The notes beneath the pieces are model-generated. The model saw only the letters and a list, made by a program, of their open reading frames with translations. It was not told where the DNA came from and did not search any database. Below, piece after piece: positions 23,948 to 29,855 of a DNA stretch of 34,676 bases. The stretch's first letter is position 1. Every line of letters starts with the position of its first letter. The translations under genes were made by a program, and so were the position numbers. Source of the stretch: Phycisphaerae bacterium (GTDB taxonomy: Bacteria > Planctomycetota > Phycisphaerae > Sedimentisphaerales > Anaerohalosphaeraceae); the NCBI GenBank assembly GCA_029858345.1, contig JAOUFG010000016.1, positions 1 to 34,676 of the forward strand. The letters run 5' to 3'.

Positions 23948-24955
23948 TTACTCCAATCCCATCGTCTCCGGCAGGTCGAACTGGATGTTCATGTTCTGAA
24001 TCGCCTGGCCGGAGGCGCCTTTAATCAGGTTGTCAATCACCGAAAACACAACGACTTTGCCTTTGGCAACCGTCGGGAAAACATGGCAGTAATTGCTCTT
24101 GGCGACATTTTTAACGGCAGGGGGCTTGCTCAGCACCTGCACGAACGGTTCATTTTTATAAAAGTCCTGATACAGTTCCATCACCTGTTTCGGCGTTATA
24201 TCGTTGGACGGATCCGAATAGGTACTCGAAACAATCCCCCGGTCGAACGGTCCGACGTGCGGCTGGAACAGCAGTTTCACGGGCTTGCCGGCAACCATCG
24301 AAGCGACCTGCTCCATTTCCGGCATGTGCCGATGGACACCGACGCCGTAGGGATAGATATTCTCGTTCATATACGGAAAATGGAACAGCAGCGAGGGATT
24401 CTTGCCGCCGCCGGAAACACCGGTTACGGAACTGACGACAATTCCACTGGTCTGGATCAGGCCTTCTTTCAATAGTGGCGCCAGTGCCAGCGACGCCCCG
24501 GTTGGGTAACAGCCGGGATTGGCCACAAGATTTTTGCCCTTGATCTCGCTGCGGAACAGTTCCGGCAGGCCGTAAGCGGCCTTTTCGATATTATCTTTGT
24601 CCGTATGCGGCTGATAGTATTCTTCATAGACCGCAACATCTTTGATCCGGTAATCGGCGCTGAAGTCGATAACCTTGACGCCGGTGGCCAGCAGCTTCGG
24701 CACGAAGCCCATCGAAACCTTGTGCGGCAGACAGCACAGGGCCACATCGGCCTTAGACGCCAGGATATCCAGGTCCAGCGGTTCGATCATCATATCCAGC
24801 CGTCCGGCAAGCTGGCCGAAGGTCGCGGCCACATGCCCGCACTCTTCGGGCAGGGCGGTCAGATAGGTTACTTCCGCCTGCGGATGCCGCAGGATGATCT
24901 CGATGGACTCAACGCCCGTATAGCCACTGGCTCCAATGATTGCGACTCGTATCAT
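23948..24955 (-). CDS. argC: N-acetyl-gamma-glutamyl-phosphate reductase
   Basis: NADPH-dependent third enzyme of arginine synthesis, cytoplasmic, 335 residues. N-terminal Rossmann motif IGASGYTGVE (7-16), ALCCLPHKVSMGFVP, IDFSADYRI, and the catalytic Cys 149 in NPGCYPTG are present; the C-terminal part has HRHMPEM with a conserved His and GASGQAIQNMN. The frame extends to TTG 24970, but AAAGGG lies 6 bases before ATG 24955, which is chosen. The other arg genes are absent, so the pathway is scattered. The upstream S9 gene is separated by a strong terminator (25043-25069), and no promoter could be identified between. Confidence 0.95.
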   Translation of the reverse strand: MIRVAIIGASGYTGVESIEIILRHPQAEVTYLTALPEECGHVAATFGQLAGRLDMMIEPLDLDILASKADVALCCLPHKVSMGFVPKLLATGVKVIDFSADYRIKDVAVYEEYYQPHTDKDNIEKAAYGLPELFRSEIKGKNLVANPGCYPTGASLALAPLLKEGLIQTSGIVVSSVTGVSGGGKNPSLLFHFPYMNENIYPYGVGVHRHMPEMEQVASMVAGKPVKLLFQPHVGPFDRGIVSSTYSDPSNDITPKQVMELYQDFYKNEPFVQVLSKPPAVKNVAKSNYCHVFPTVAKGKVVVFSVIDNLIKGASGQAIQNMNIQFDLPETMGLE

Positions 24956-24970
24956 TTTGTACCCTTTCAA

Positions 24971-24993
24971 TAACGCCGACTTCCAGCCGGCAG
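24971..24993. repeat. Second copy of the GCCG-TTCCAG-CGGC palindrome
   Basis: TAACGCCGACTTCCAGCCGG followed by CAG matches 13751-13773 except two bases. The hairpin arms flank TTCCA. It lies just upstream of argC on the minus strand. Confidence 0.6.
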
Positions 24994-24998
24994 CTTAT

Positions 24999-25034
24999 TC
25001 TCTATAATCTCTGTGTTCTCTGTGTTCTCTGTGG
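24999..25034. repeat. Four 9-base tandem units
   Basis: TCTCTATAA, TCTCTGTGT, TCTCTGTGT, TCTCTGTGG in direct succession (complement reads CCACAGAGAACACAGAGAAC and so on). Repeats of this type are dispersed in many environmental genomes. It lies between the S9 terminator and argC. Confidence 0.7.
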
Positions 25035-25042
25035 CAAATCAT

Positions 25043-25069
25043 AAAAAAAGCCGCCCGTTCCGGCGGCTT
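25043..25069 (-). terminator. Intrinsic terminator after rpsI
   Basis: Minus strand: AAGCCGCC (25069-25062), 6-base loop, GGCGGCTT (25055-25048), continued by T to 25043. It stands about 30 bases after the S9 stop and should end the L13-S9 transcript. Confidence 0.88.
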
Positions 25070-25099
25070 ATTGTAATCGGTACATTCCAGTAATGCAAA

Positions 25100-25591
25100 T
25101 TAACGTTTCGAGAACTGGAAGCTTCTGCGTGCTCCGGGTTTGCCGGGTTTCTTACGCTCAACCATACGGCTGTCGCGCGTGAGGTATCCGGCATCGCGAA
25201 GGGTTTTCAATAAGCCGGGGTCGTAGTTCTTCAATGCCCTGGCGATACCCAGCATGGTTGCTCGGGCCTGACCGCTGGTTCCGCCACCCTTGACGTTGAC
25301 AAACACATCGAGGGAGCCGAGGGTATCGGTGGCTTTGAGCGGAGCGGCTACCGCATTGCGGTCCTGAATCTGGCTGAAGTATTCGCTTACTTCACGGTCA
25401 TTGATCTTAAGCTGGCCCTTGCCGGGCTTGACGCGGACACGGGCAACGCTGCTTTTACGACGGCCGGTTCCCCAAATGAACCCACCCATGTCCGGCGTTG
25501 CGGGCTTGGCGGTTACGACCGGAGCCGCGACAGGTGCATCGCTTACCAAATTCGGATCGATCAGCGGACTTTCGTTCTGTATATCAGTCAT
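25100..25591 (-). CDS. rpsI: 30S ribosomal protein S9
   Basis: Small-subunit ribosomal protein of 163 residues. The conserved core starts at about residue 38 ([20 protein letters not shown]) and ends with the universal SKR tail (FQFSKR), which contacts the P-site tRNA. The core has normal length; in addition there is an N-terminal extension of about 35 residues, acidic then Pro/Ala/Val-rich ([18 protein letters not shown]), absent from E. coli S9. GGAAAG precedes the ATG by about 6 bases. It lies 117 bases after rplM in the usual L13-S9 order; the gap holds a palindrome-bearing leader element (copy C). Confidence 0.97.
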   Translation of the reverse strand: MTDIQNESPLIDPNLVSDAPVAAPVVTAKPATPDMGGFIWGTGRRKSSVARVRVKPGKGQLKINDREVSEYFSQIQDRNAVAAPLKATDTLGSLDVFVNVKGGGTSGQARATMLGIARALKNYDPGLLKTLRDAGYLTRDSRMVERKKPGKPGARRSFQFSKR

Positions 25592-25671
25592 ATATGCTTT
25601 CCGTACTCTTTTTAATGTTTACGACTCAAATTATTTTTTCCTATGCGAGTAAGCAACTTGTCAACAAACGC

Positions 25672-25708
25672 TATAACCTACTCGCAAAATCTACCACCCT
25701 AAAGGGTG
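25672..25708 (-). repeat. Leader element copy C (diverged), between rplM and rpsI
   Basis: On the minus strand the L13 stop codon is directly followed by the palindrome CACCCTTTAGGGTG (25708-25695), then GTAGATTTTGCGAGTAGG. This matches TACCCTTAAGGGTA and GTAAATTCCCGCGAGTAAA of copy B; both outer bases of the palindrome have changed together (T/A to C/G). Homology fades after about 40 bases, though CATAG and AATTT motifs further on (to about 25630) may be the rest. Confidence 0.5.
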
Positions 25709-26137
25709 TTACAATTCCATTTTCTGCGGCTGCTGAGCGGCGTGATCATGGGCGGGGCCGCTGTACACTTTCAGCTTTTTATACATCTGCGCTCCCAGGG
25801 TGTTTTTGGGCAGCATGCGTTTAATGGCCATCTCGACAATGCGTTCGGGGTGCCGCTCCATCATCCGTTTGTAAGGGATGATTTTCTGGCCGCCGGGATA
25901 GCCGCTGTAACGCTGGTATTCTTTGGTGTCGGCTTTGTTGCCGGTAACCTGCACCTTGTCGGCATTGACAACAATCACATAGTCGCCGGTATCGACGTGG
26001 GGCGTGTATGTGGGTTTGTCCTTGCCCATCAGGGCCACGGCAACCTTGACCGCCAGGCGGCCCAAAACGGCTCCATCAGCATCAACGATTCGCCAGTTAC
26101 GCTGGACAGTCTCATTTTTCTCTAAAAAACTCTTCAT
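25709..26137 (-). CDS. rplM: 50S ribosomal protein L13
   Basis: Large-subunit ribosomal protein of 142 residues: KSFLEKNETVQRNWRIVDAD, VLGRLAVKVAVALMGKDKPT, DTGDYVIVVNADKV, YSGYPGGQKIIPYKRMMERHP and MLPKNTLGAQMYKKLKVY cover the family from end to end. The frame is open to ATG 26173, but ATG 26137 gives the normal N terminus and is chosen; the upstream 12 codons have no equivalent in the family. It is the first gene of the L13-S9 operon and has a full-consensus promoter. Confidence 0.96.
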   Translation of the reverse strand: MKSFLEKNETVQRNWRIVDADGAVLGRLAVKVAVALMGKDKPTYTPHVDTGDYVIVVNADKVQVTGNKADTKEYQRYSGYPGGQKIIPYKRMMERHPERIVEMAIKRMLPKNTLGAQMYKKLKVYSGPAHDHAAQQPQKMEL

Positions 26138-26193
26138 GCTTAATAGCTCGTCATAATGATATAGTATTTCCACGATTTCATTGAAAGCGAGTT

Positions 26194-26221
26194 ATTATAA
26201 CGGCTTAGGTGTGGCTGTCAA
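26194..26221 (-). promoter_or_regulatory. Full-consensus sigma-70 promoter of rplM-rpsI
   Basis: Minus strand TTGACA (26216-26221), 16-base spacer, TATAAT (26194-26199): twelve of twelve consensus bases. Predicted start near 26187, leaving a leader of about 50 bases to ATG 26137. Such strength fits a ribosomal protein operon. Confidence 0.8.
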
Positions 26222-26268
26222 CCCTGAATTTTTGCGAAAAAAATAAAAAAATGGGTAAATTTCACGAT

Positions 26269-27438
26269 TTAAGACTTTATAAAGCAGCGTGAGGTCTCCG
26301 GAATCAGCTTTTTGTATAATTCAAGCAATTCCTTGTCTTGATTTTCCCAGTCCATGGGCCGCCGGGCCTGCAGGTCGCCATTGGCGGGGATGTCCCAGAC
26401 GGTTTTTTCCTGTGTGAGGCCGGTTTCGGTGCCGTAATAGATAATTTTGGGGCCGGGCAGGGAAAACTGGACCCCGGCGGCTTGTTTGAGCTTTTCGGTG
26501 TCCTGACCCGATATGAACAAAAACCGGTCCATATCATGATTGTCCAGAAATGTGGCCAGGTAAAAGTCCGGCGGGAATCTTCCAATGTGTTTTTGGCATT
26601 TGGCAAGGGCGGCATCCCGGTCGATCTTGCCGTGGGCCAGTTCCTCCATGATCAGCCGGCACTTGAAATCCAGCACGCCGTCCAGTTCACCGATATAGTC
26701 TTTGTACAGTGCTTCGGGGGCCTGACCTCGCAGCCAGATGCGGTATTTATGACGCACATTGATGGTATTCAACTCACGAAAGCGGATCCCCATCAGCCAG
26801 GCCTCGCCAATAAGGACGCAGTCCGGGTAGTCGGCCTTGATCTGTTGTTGAAAGTCCTGCCAGAAATCGTGGGTCGGGCCGATGCAGTGATCCAGCCGGA
26901 ATCCGTCGATGCCCAGCGACAGCCAGTATTTGGCGGCATCGATGATATGTCTGCGGGCAGGGGGGTATTGCAGGTTGAGCTTCGGAATCTCCGAAAAACT
27001 CAGGAAGCAGAGGTATTTGCGGGGCCACTTTTTGAATGTGAACCACGGAAAATAGTCACTGGTCCTGTCCGCTTGGGCGGCTTTGAAAAAGCGATGCTCC
27101 CGTGAGCAGTGGTTGGGGACAAAGTCGGCGATGATCTTTATGCCTGCGGCGTGGGCCTTGCCGATTAGTTCGTTGAGATCATCGAGCGTGCCGAAATGCG
27201 GATCGACCTTGAAAAAGTCCGTGACGTGATAGCCGTGATAGGCGCTGGTTTCGCAGAAGGGCGACAGCCAGATGGTATTGGCGCCGAGGTCGCGGATGTA
27301 GCCGAGTTTATCGATGATCCCTCGCAGATTGCCGCCGATGAACTCCGGCCGGTCCCAGCGCTGGGGCTTCGTATAACCCGCAAACCGGTCGATGAGAATA
27401 TGATACACAATCGCGTTTTTGAACCAACCCGTACCCAT
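26269..27438 (-). CDS. Alpha-amylase family glycosidase, GH13
   Basis: GH13 enzyme of 389 residues acting on alpha-glucan or a related alpha-glucoside. The four conserved regions are present: ADFVPNH, GFRLDH (nucleophile Asp 183), GEAW (acid/base Glu 212) and FLDNHD (Asp 302). No signal peptide, so it is probably cytoplasmic. It is short: after the barrel only about 75 residues remain, so the usual C-terminal beta domain is largely missing, although the frame stops cleanly after ETSRCFIKS. The frame is open to 27513; ATG 27438 is chosen because the barrel starts at [15 protein letters not shown], but neither start has a good ribosome site. Exact specificity is unknown. Confidence 0.85.
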   Translation of the reverse strand: MGTGWFKNAIVYHILIDRFAGYTKPQRWDRPEFIGGNLRGIIDKLGYIRDLGANTIWLSPFCETSAYHGYHVTDFFKVDPHFGTLDDLNELIGKAHAAGIKIIADFVPNHCSREHRFFKAAQADRTSDYFPWFTFKKWPRKYLCFLSFSEIPKLNLQYPPARRHIIDAAKYWLSLGIDGFRLDHCIGPTHDFWQDFQQQIKADYPDCVLIGEAWLMGIRFRELNTINVRHKYRIWLRGQAPEALYKDYIGELDGVLDFKCRLIMEELAHGKIDRDAALAKCQKHIGRFPPDFYLATFLDNHDMDRFLFISGQDTEKLKQAAGVQFSLPGPKIIYYGTETGLTQEKTVWDIPANGDLQARRPMDWENQDKELLELYKKLIPETSRCFIKS

Positions 27439-27602
27439 GCCGTTTTTTTTACCACGGAAGCCACCGAAATACACGTAAAATATTATCTGAGGGCCATAGC
27501 CAAAAAAATTCAAGAATTCGCAACAAATTTATGCGTCGGACCCATGCCCCGCACCAAAAACAACATTCCTATCGGACGCACTTCACATGGCTGACGGAGT
27601 CA

Positions 27603-27631
27603 TTGAAAAACATGGGTGAATCGAGTATAAT
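27603..27631 (+). promoter_or_regulatory. Sigma-70 promoter directly before leader element B
   Basis: TTGAAA (27603-27608), a 17-base spacer, TATAAT (27626-27631). Predicted start near 27638, five bases before the palindrome of element B, which would therefore form the 5' end of the RNA. Confidence 0.7.
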
Positions 27632-27642
27632 ATGCTCAGATA

Positions 27643-27740
27643 TACCCTTAAGGGTAGTAAATTCCCGCGAGTAAATTCGTAACTTATCCCGATGTATCGG
27701 GACTACTCTACATAGCCGCGTAGAAACGGGAATTTTCAAT
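27643..27740 (+). repeat. Leader element copy B, upstream of a 60-residue protein gene
   Basis: Begins with TACCCTTAAGGGTA (27643-27656), then GTAAATTCCCGCGAG, the weak hairpin CGAGTAAATTCG, GTAACTT, a hairpin CCCGATGTATCGGG in the variable part, CTACATAGCCGCG, and AGAAACGGGAATTTTC. AAATTCCCG (from 27659) can pair with CGGGAATTT (27728-27736) to close the structure. Compared with copy A at 2509-2595, the small hairpin keeps pairing through a C-G to T-A change. It ends 37 bases before the ATG at 27777. Confidence 0.75.
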
Positions 27741-27776
27741 CGTGATTGGTATACATGTTTTACGGGGGGTATGAAA

Positions 27777-27959
27777 ATGACCAAGTTTGTCGAATGCCGA
27801 GTCATCGACTCGAAGCCGACGGACAGGCCGCGGCGGGCTGAGCAGGTGGCTGCTGTCACACGCCGAAAACGAGATAAAAAAACCACCGTGCCGAAATTCG
27901 TTGCCGATCTGTACCTGCGCCTCGATCCGGCAGGGCCGCAACTGAATACGGTTGTGTAA
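27777..27959 (+). CDS. Small basic hypothetical protein (60 residues)
   Basis: A 60-codon gene with no recognised family. The product is basic in the middle (RPRRAEQVAAVTRRKRDKKT), with VPKFVADLYLRLDPAGPQL as a possible short helix; no signal peptide or membrane segment. ATG 27777 is chosen over ATG 27771 because the ribosome site GGGGGGT (27764-27770) then has 6-7 bases of spacing. Real-gene evidence: a near-consensus promoter, a structured leader element shared with two other genes, and the ribosome site. Function unknown; the basic stretch would allow nucleic-acid binding. Confidence 0.6.
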   Translation: MTKFVECRVIDSKPTDRPRRAEQVAAVTRRKRDKKTTVPKFVADLYLRLDPAGPQLNTVV

Positions 27960-28015
27960 AGGCCCGCATGCTTTAAAACAACGCCGACCGCTTATGAGCC
28001 AGACAAAATATCATC

Positions 28016-28213
28016 CTATATGCCGGGAATCGCTTGCTCTGCCGCCGAAAGTTTCAGCAGAACAACCTGGAGCGTTTCCTGCTGTTGTTTCAGCCGGGCC
28101 TTGAAATCCCGATCGTCGGTGTGGGAAATCTCCGTGTGCAGGTCGGATAAACAGGTCTTAAGAACCATTTCCAACTCGGTCGCTTCGGCGTCTGTTAAGT
28201 TGATCGTCTCCAT
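28016..28213 (-). CDS. Small conserved acidic helical protein (65 residues)
   Basis: 65 residues: METINLTDAEATELEMVLKT, then CLSDLHTEISHTDDRDFKAR and a second helix LKQQQETLQVVLLKLSAAEQ. It looks like two amphipathic helices forming a hairpin, as in a family of small uncharacterised proteins with the pattern L..YL.DL..EI..T..R.F...L common in environmental bacteria. AAGGAG lies 7 bases before the ATG at 28213, which rules out the longer frame that reaches back into the hairpin array. No function known; no operon partner. Confidence 0.7.
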   Translation of the reverse strand: METINLTDAEATELEMVLKTCLSDLHTEISHTDDRDFKARLKQQQETLQVVLLKLSAAEQAIPGI

Positions 28214-28268
28214 GGCCGTCTCCTTAATGGACTCATTGATCATACAGCACTTGGTGAAGCTACCTATC

Positions 28269-28277
28269 ATTATACCA
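28269..28277 (-). promoter_or_regulatory. Extended -10 promoter of the 65-residue protein gene
   Basis: Minus strand TGGTATAAT: a perfect -10 (28269-28274) with the TGn extension. No good -35 is seen, which extended -10 promoters tolerate. Start near 28262, leader about 50 bases. Confidence 0.55.
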
Positions 28278-28332
28278 TTTTTGGGATGCTTAAATTCACA
28301 AAAACAAAAAAAAGTCGGCAGATGGCTTAAAA

Positions 28333-28420
28333 TTGCACTGAAAGTGCATTGTAATTTAGCCCAGGGCAACGCCCTGGGTTGGTAAATCACACCAATAAAT
28401 TTCGCCCTGAAAGGGCAGGA
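28333..28420 (+). repeat. Three-hairpin palindromic unit, left copy
   Basis: Three hairpins with three-base loops: TGCACT-GAA-AGTGCA (28334-28348), CCCAGGGC-AAC-GCCCTGGG (28360-28378), GCCCT-GAA-AGGGC (28404-28416). The right unit at 28437-28522 is its inverted counterpart. The intergenic stretch 28214-28622 holds, besides the promoter of the small gene, only these units and an unassigned tail (28523-28622) with a GCTC-TTC-GAGC hairpin near 28566. Confidence 0.8.
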
Positions 28421-28436
28421 TAACAAGAGTTTTTAT

Positions 28437-28522
28437 ATCGCCCTTTCAGGGCGTATTCAGAAAGGGGGGCATCGGTACCCAGCCCGTTGGGCTGGGCTAT
28501 AATACACAGGCCTTTCAGGCCA
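28437..28522 (-). repeat. Three-hairpin palindromic unit, right (inverted) copy
   Basis: CGCCCT-TTC-AGGGCG (28439-28453), CCCAGCCC-GTT-GGGCTGGG (28478-28496), GGCCT-TTC-AGGCC (28509-28521). Read on the minus strand it aligns with the left unit: same hairpin order, same loops (GAA, AAC, GAA), same TAGCCCAG lead into the middle stem. The middle stem has CC/GG where the left unit has GG/CC, a double compensatory change. Confidence 0.8.
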
Positions 28523-28622
28523 TTTATGGAATTTCCCTCTTTTTATCCGCGTGGGCTTCCGTCTTCGCTCTTCGAGCTGCGCCGGACAGGCCGCTCCACC
28601 CTACATGACTACATGACTGATT

Positions 28623-29603
28623 TCAAGACTGGGACCTTTTGCGAAATGTTGGATCAGAATCTAGTCCACCAATGAAATAAAAGCTGTGATGATAAGAATT
28701 TGAAACGTCTTCAATAAAAGACAAGGTGCCATAAAGGGAATTTCCATAATTATATTCTTCTGTGTTTACTTTGATAACGTTATCGCCAAAAATTTCACAT
28801 GCCTCGGCCTTATCAATTACAAAACCGTGATCTTTGTATGTGTAAACCAGCCTATTAGCGATTTTACTTGGGGAGTACTTGAGGTTTTGACTATGAGTAT
28901 CAAGCAGTCTTTCAGCATATTGCAAAGCTGATTCGGCTGATCTTTCATAGCAACCTAAATCAATCGGCTTAAGAGATAGATTCAGATAACGAGCGAACAT
29001 TTCAGATGTTTCAGGTTTTTCTTCGACGAGTTCGGCGATGTGCTTTACAGCATTTTTTAGCCCGAGAACGGGCATCCCATTAAGTTGTGGATCAATCGGT
29101 CCAAGCTCACTTAGTGAACCCATATGGATTTCATTTGCTGCGCAGCAAAGAAGAGTAGCGGCAGATTTGGCTCGACGAGGGACAACAACAGAAAAATCAC
29201 CGTCAGAGTATTCTCGGCAAAGCTTACCTATAAGATAAGCGGGGCCTACTGATCCACCATCTGAAAACAACACTAAGAGTATGGGTTTCTTTTTTTCAAA
29301 GTTTGCGACTGCACGGTATATTTTATCTATGTCTGACCTAACCATGGTAGTACCGTCGTGTAACACGATAATGTTGTATTTTTTCGTTAAAGAAGAATGC
29401 TCTTGAGACAAGTATTCCTTAAGGATATTGTCACGGTGTTTCTCCTGTTTCTCAGTTGCGTCTTCTTTAAATGAATCAAGTAAAGCAAAAAATACATCTC
29501 TAAAGTCTAATTGTTGTTTCTCTGTACCAGTATCCTTGCTAGTGGAAGTAGTGGTTTTTGCTTTTCCAGATTTAGATTTTGATGTTTTTTTCTTTGTTGC
29601 CAT
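28623..29603 (-). CDS. Serine dehydrogenase proteinase-like (ClpP/SppA-fold) protein
   Basis: A 326-residue cytoplasmic protein of the SDH_sah (serine dehydrogenase proteinase) group, a ClpP/crotonase-fold family related to SppA. After a Lys/Ser/Thr-rich N-terminal tail (1-30) comes the core: LVLFSDGGSVGPAYLIGKL with the oxyanion-type DGGS (115-118), VVPRRAKSAATLLCCAANEI with the expected nucleophile Ser 147, and the hallmark LGPIDPQ (167-173). No membrane segment. GAGGAA lies 8 bases before the ATG. The gene is clearly richer in A and T than its neighbours, particularly at third codon positions, and stands alone between a hairpin array and a terminator, so recent acquisition is likely. Members occur in defence-like islands, but function here is unknown. 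Confidence 0.8.
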   Translation of the reverse strand: MATKKKTSKSKSGKAKTTTSTSKDTGTEKQQLDFRDVFFALLDSFKEDATEKQEKHRDNILKEYLSQEHSSLTKKYNIIVLHDGTTMVRSDIDKIYRAVANFEKKKPILLVLFSDGGSVGPAYLIGKLCREYSDGDFSVVVPRRAKSAATLLCCAANEIHMGSLSELGPIDPQLNGMPVLGLKNAVKHIAELVEEKPETSEMFARYLNLSLKPIDLGCYERSAESALQYAERLLDTHSQNLKYSPSKIANRLVYTYKDHGFVIDKAEACEIFGDNVIKVNTEEYNYGNSLYGTLSFIEDVSNSYHHSFYFIGGLDSDPTFRKRSQS

Positions 29604-29730
29604 TGTTTCAATTCCTCAAAAAATAATGCTCAAATAGTATTGTGGAAGGGGAGCACAGGCATGCAATTAAGTATGTCTATGACAGCACCACCGTATGCTG
29701 CCCAGCCTTCTTTTCTTATTTCAAAAAGAG

Positions 29731-29771
29731 CCGAACCGGAAATGAACTCCGGTTCGGTTTGTTATTTTTTT
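29731..29771. terminator. Bidirectional intrinsic terminator
   Basis: CCGAACCGGA (29731-29740), loop AATGAAC, TCCGGTTCGG (29748-29757), then TTTGTTATTTTTTT on the plus strand; on the minus strand the stem is followed by CTCTTTTTGA. On the minus strand it would end the ribonucleotide reductase transcript. Confidence 0.75.
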
Positions 29772-29801
29772 CTCAAGTCTCATGCCTCGGGGCTCAAGTC
29801 T

Positions 29802-29855
29802 GTAAGAGTTCAAGCTTTAGCTTGTTTTGCGACACACTAAAGTGTGAACTCTTAC
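29802..29855. repeat. 19-bp imperfect inverted repeat starting at the nrdJ stop codon
   Basis: GTAAGAGTTCAAGCTTTAG (29802-29820) against CTAAAGTGTGAACTCTTAC (29837-29855), 17 of 19 positions paired. The nrdJ stop codon TAA (29854-29852) lies inside the right arm. A copy of CTCAAGTCT occurs twice just before it (29773-29780 region and 29793-29801). Confidence 0.65.

Noticed and set aside
26338-27105. 255-codon plus-strand frame
   Set aside because: Antisense shadow of the GH13 gene.
28020-28385. 121-codon plus-strand frame over the hairpin array
   Set aside because: Runs through palindromes (gives NLAQGNALGW at its end) and antisense to the 65-residue gene; a repeat-derived frame.
28333-28522. 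CRISPR-like array
   Set aside because: The repeated parts are hairpins of different length and sequence in inverted, not direct, order; no constant repeat with unique spacers and no cas genes.
29640-29840. 66-codon plus-strand frame
   Set aside because: Spans the bidirectional terminator and the palindrome; no ribosome site, no family.
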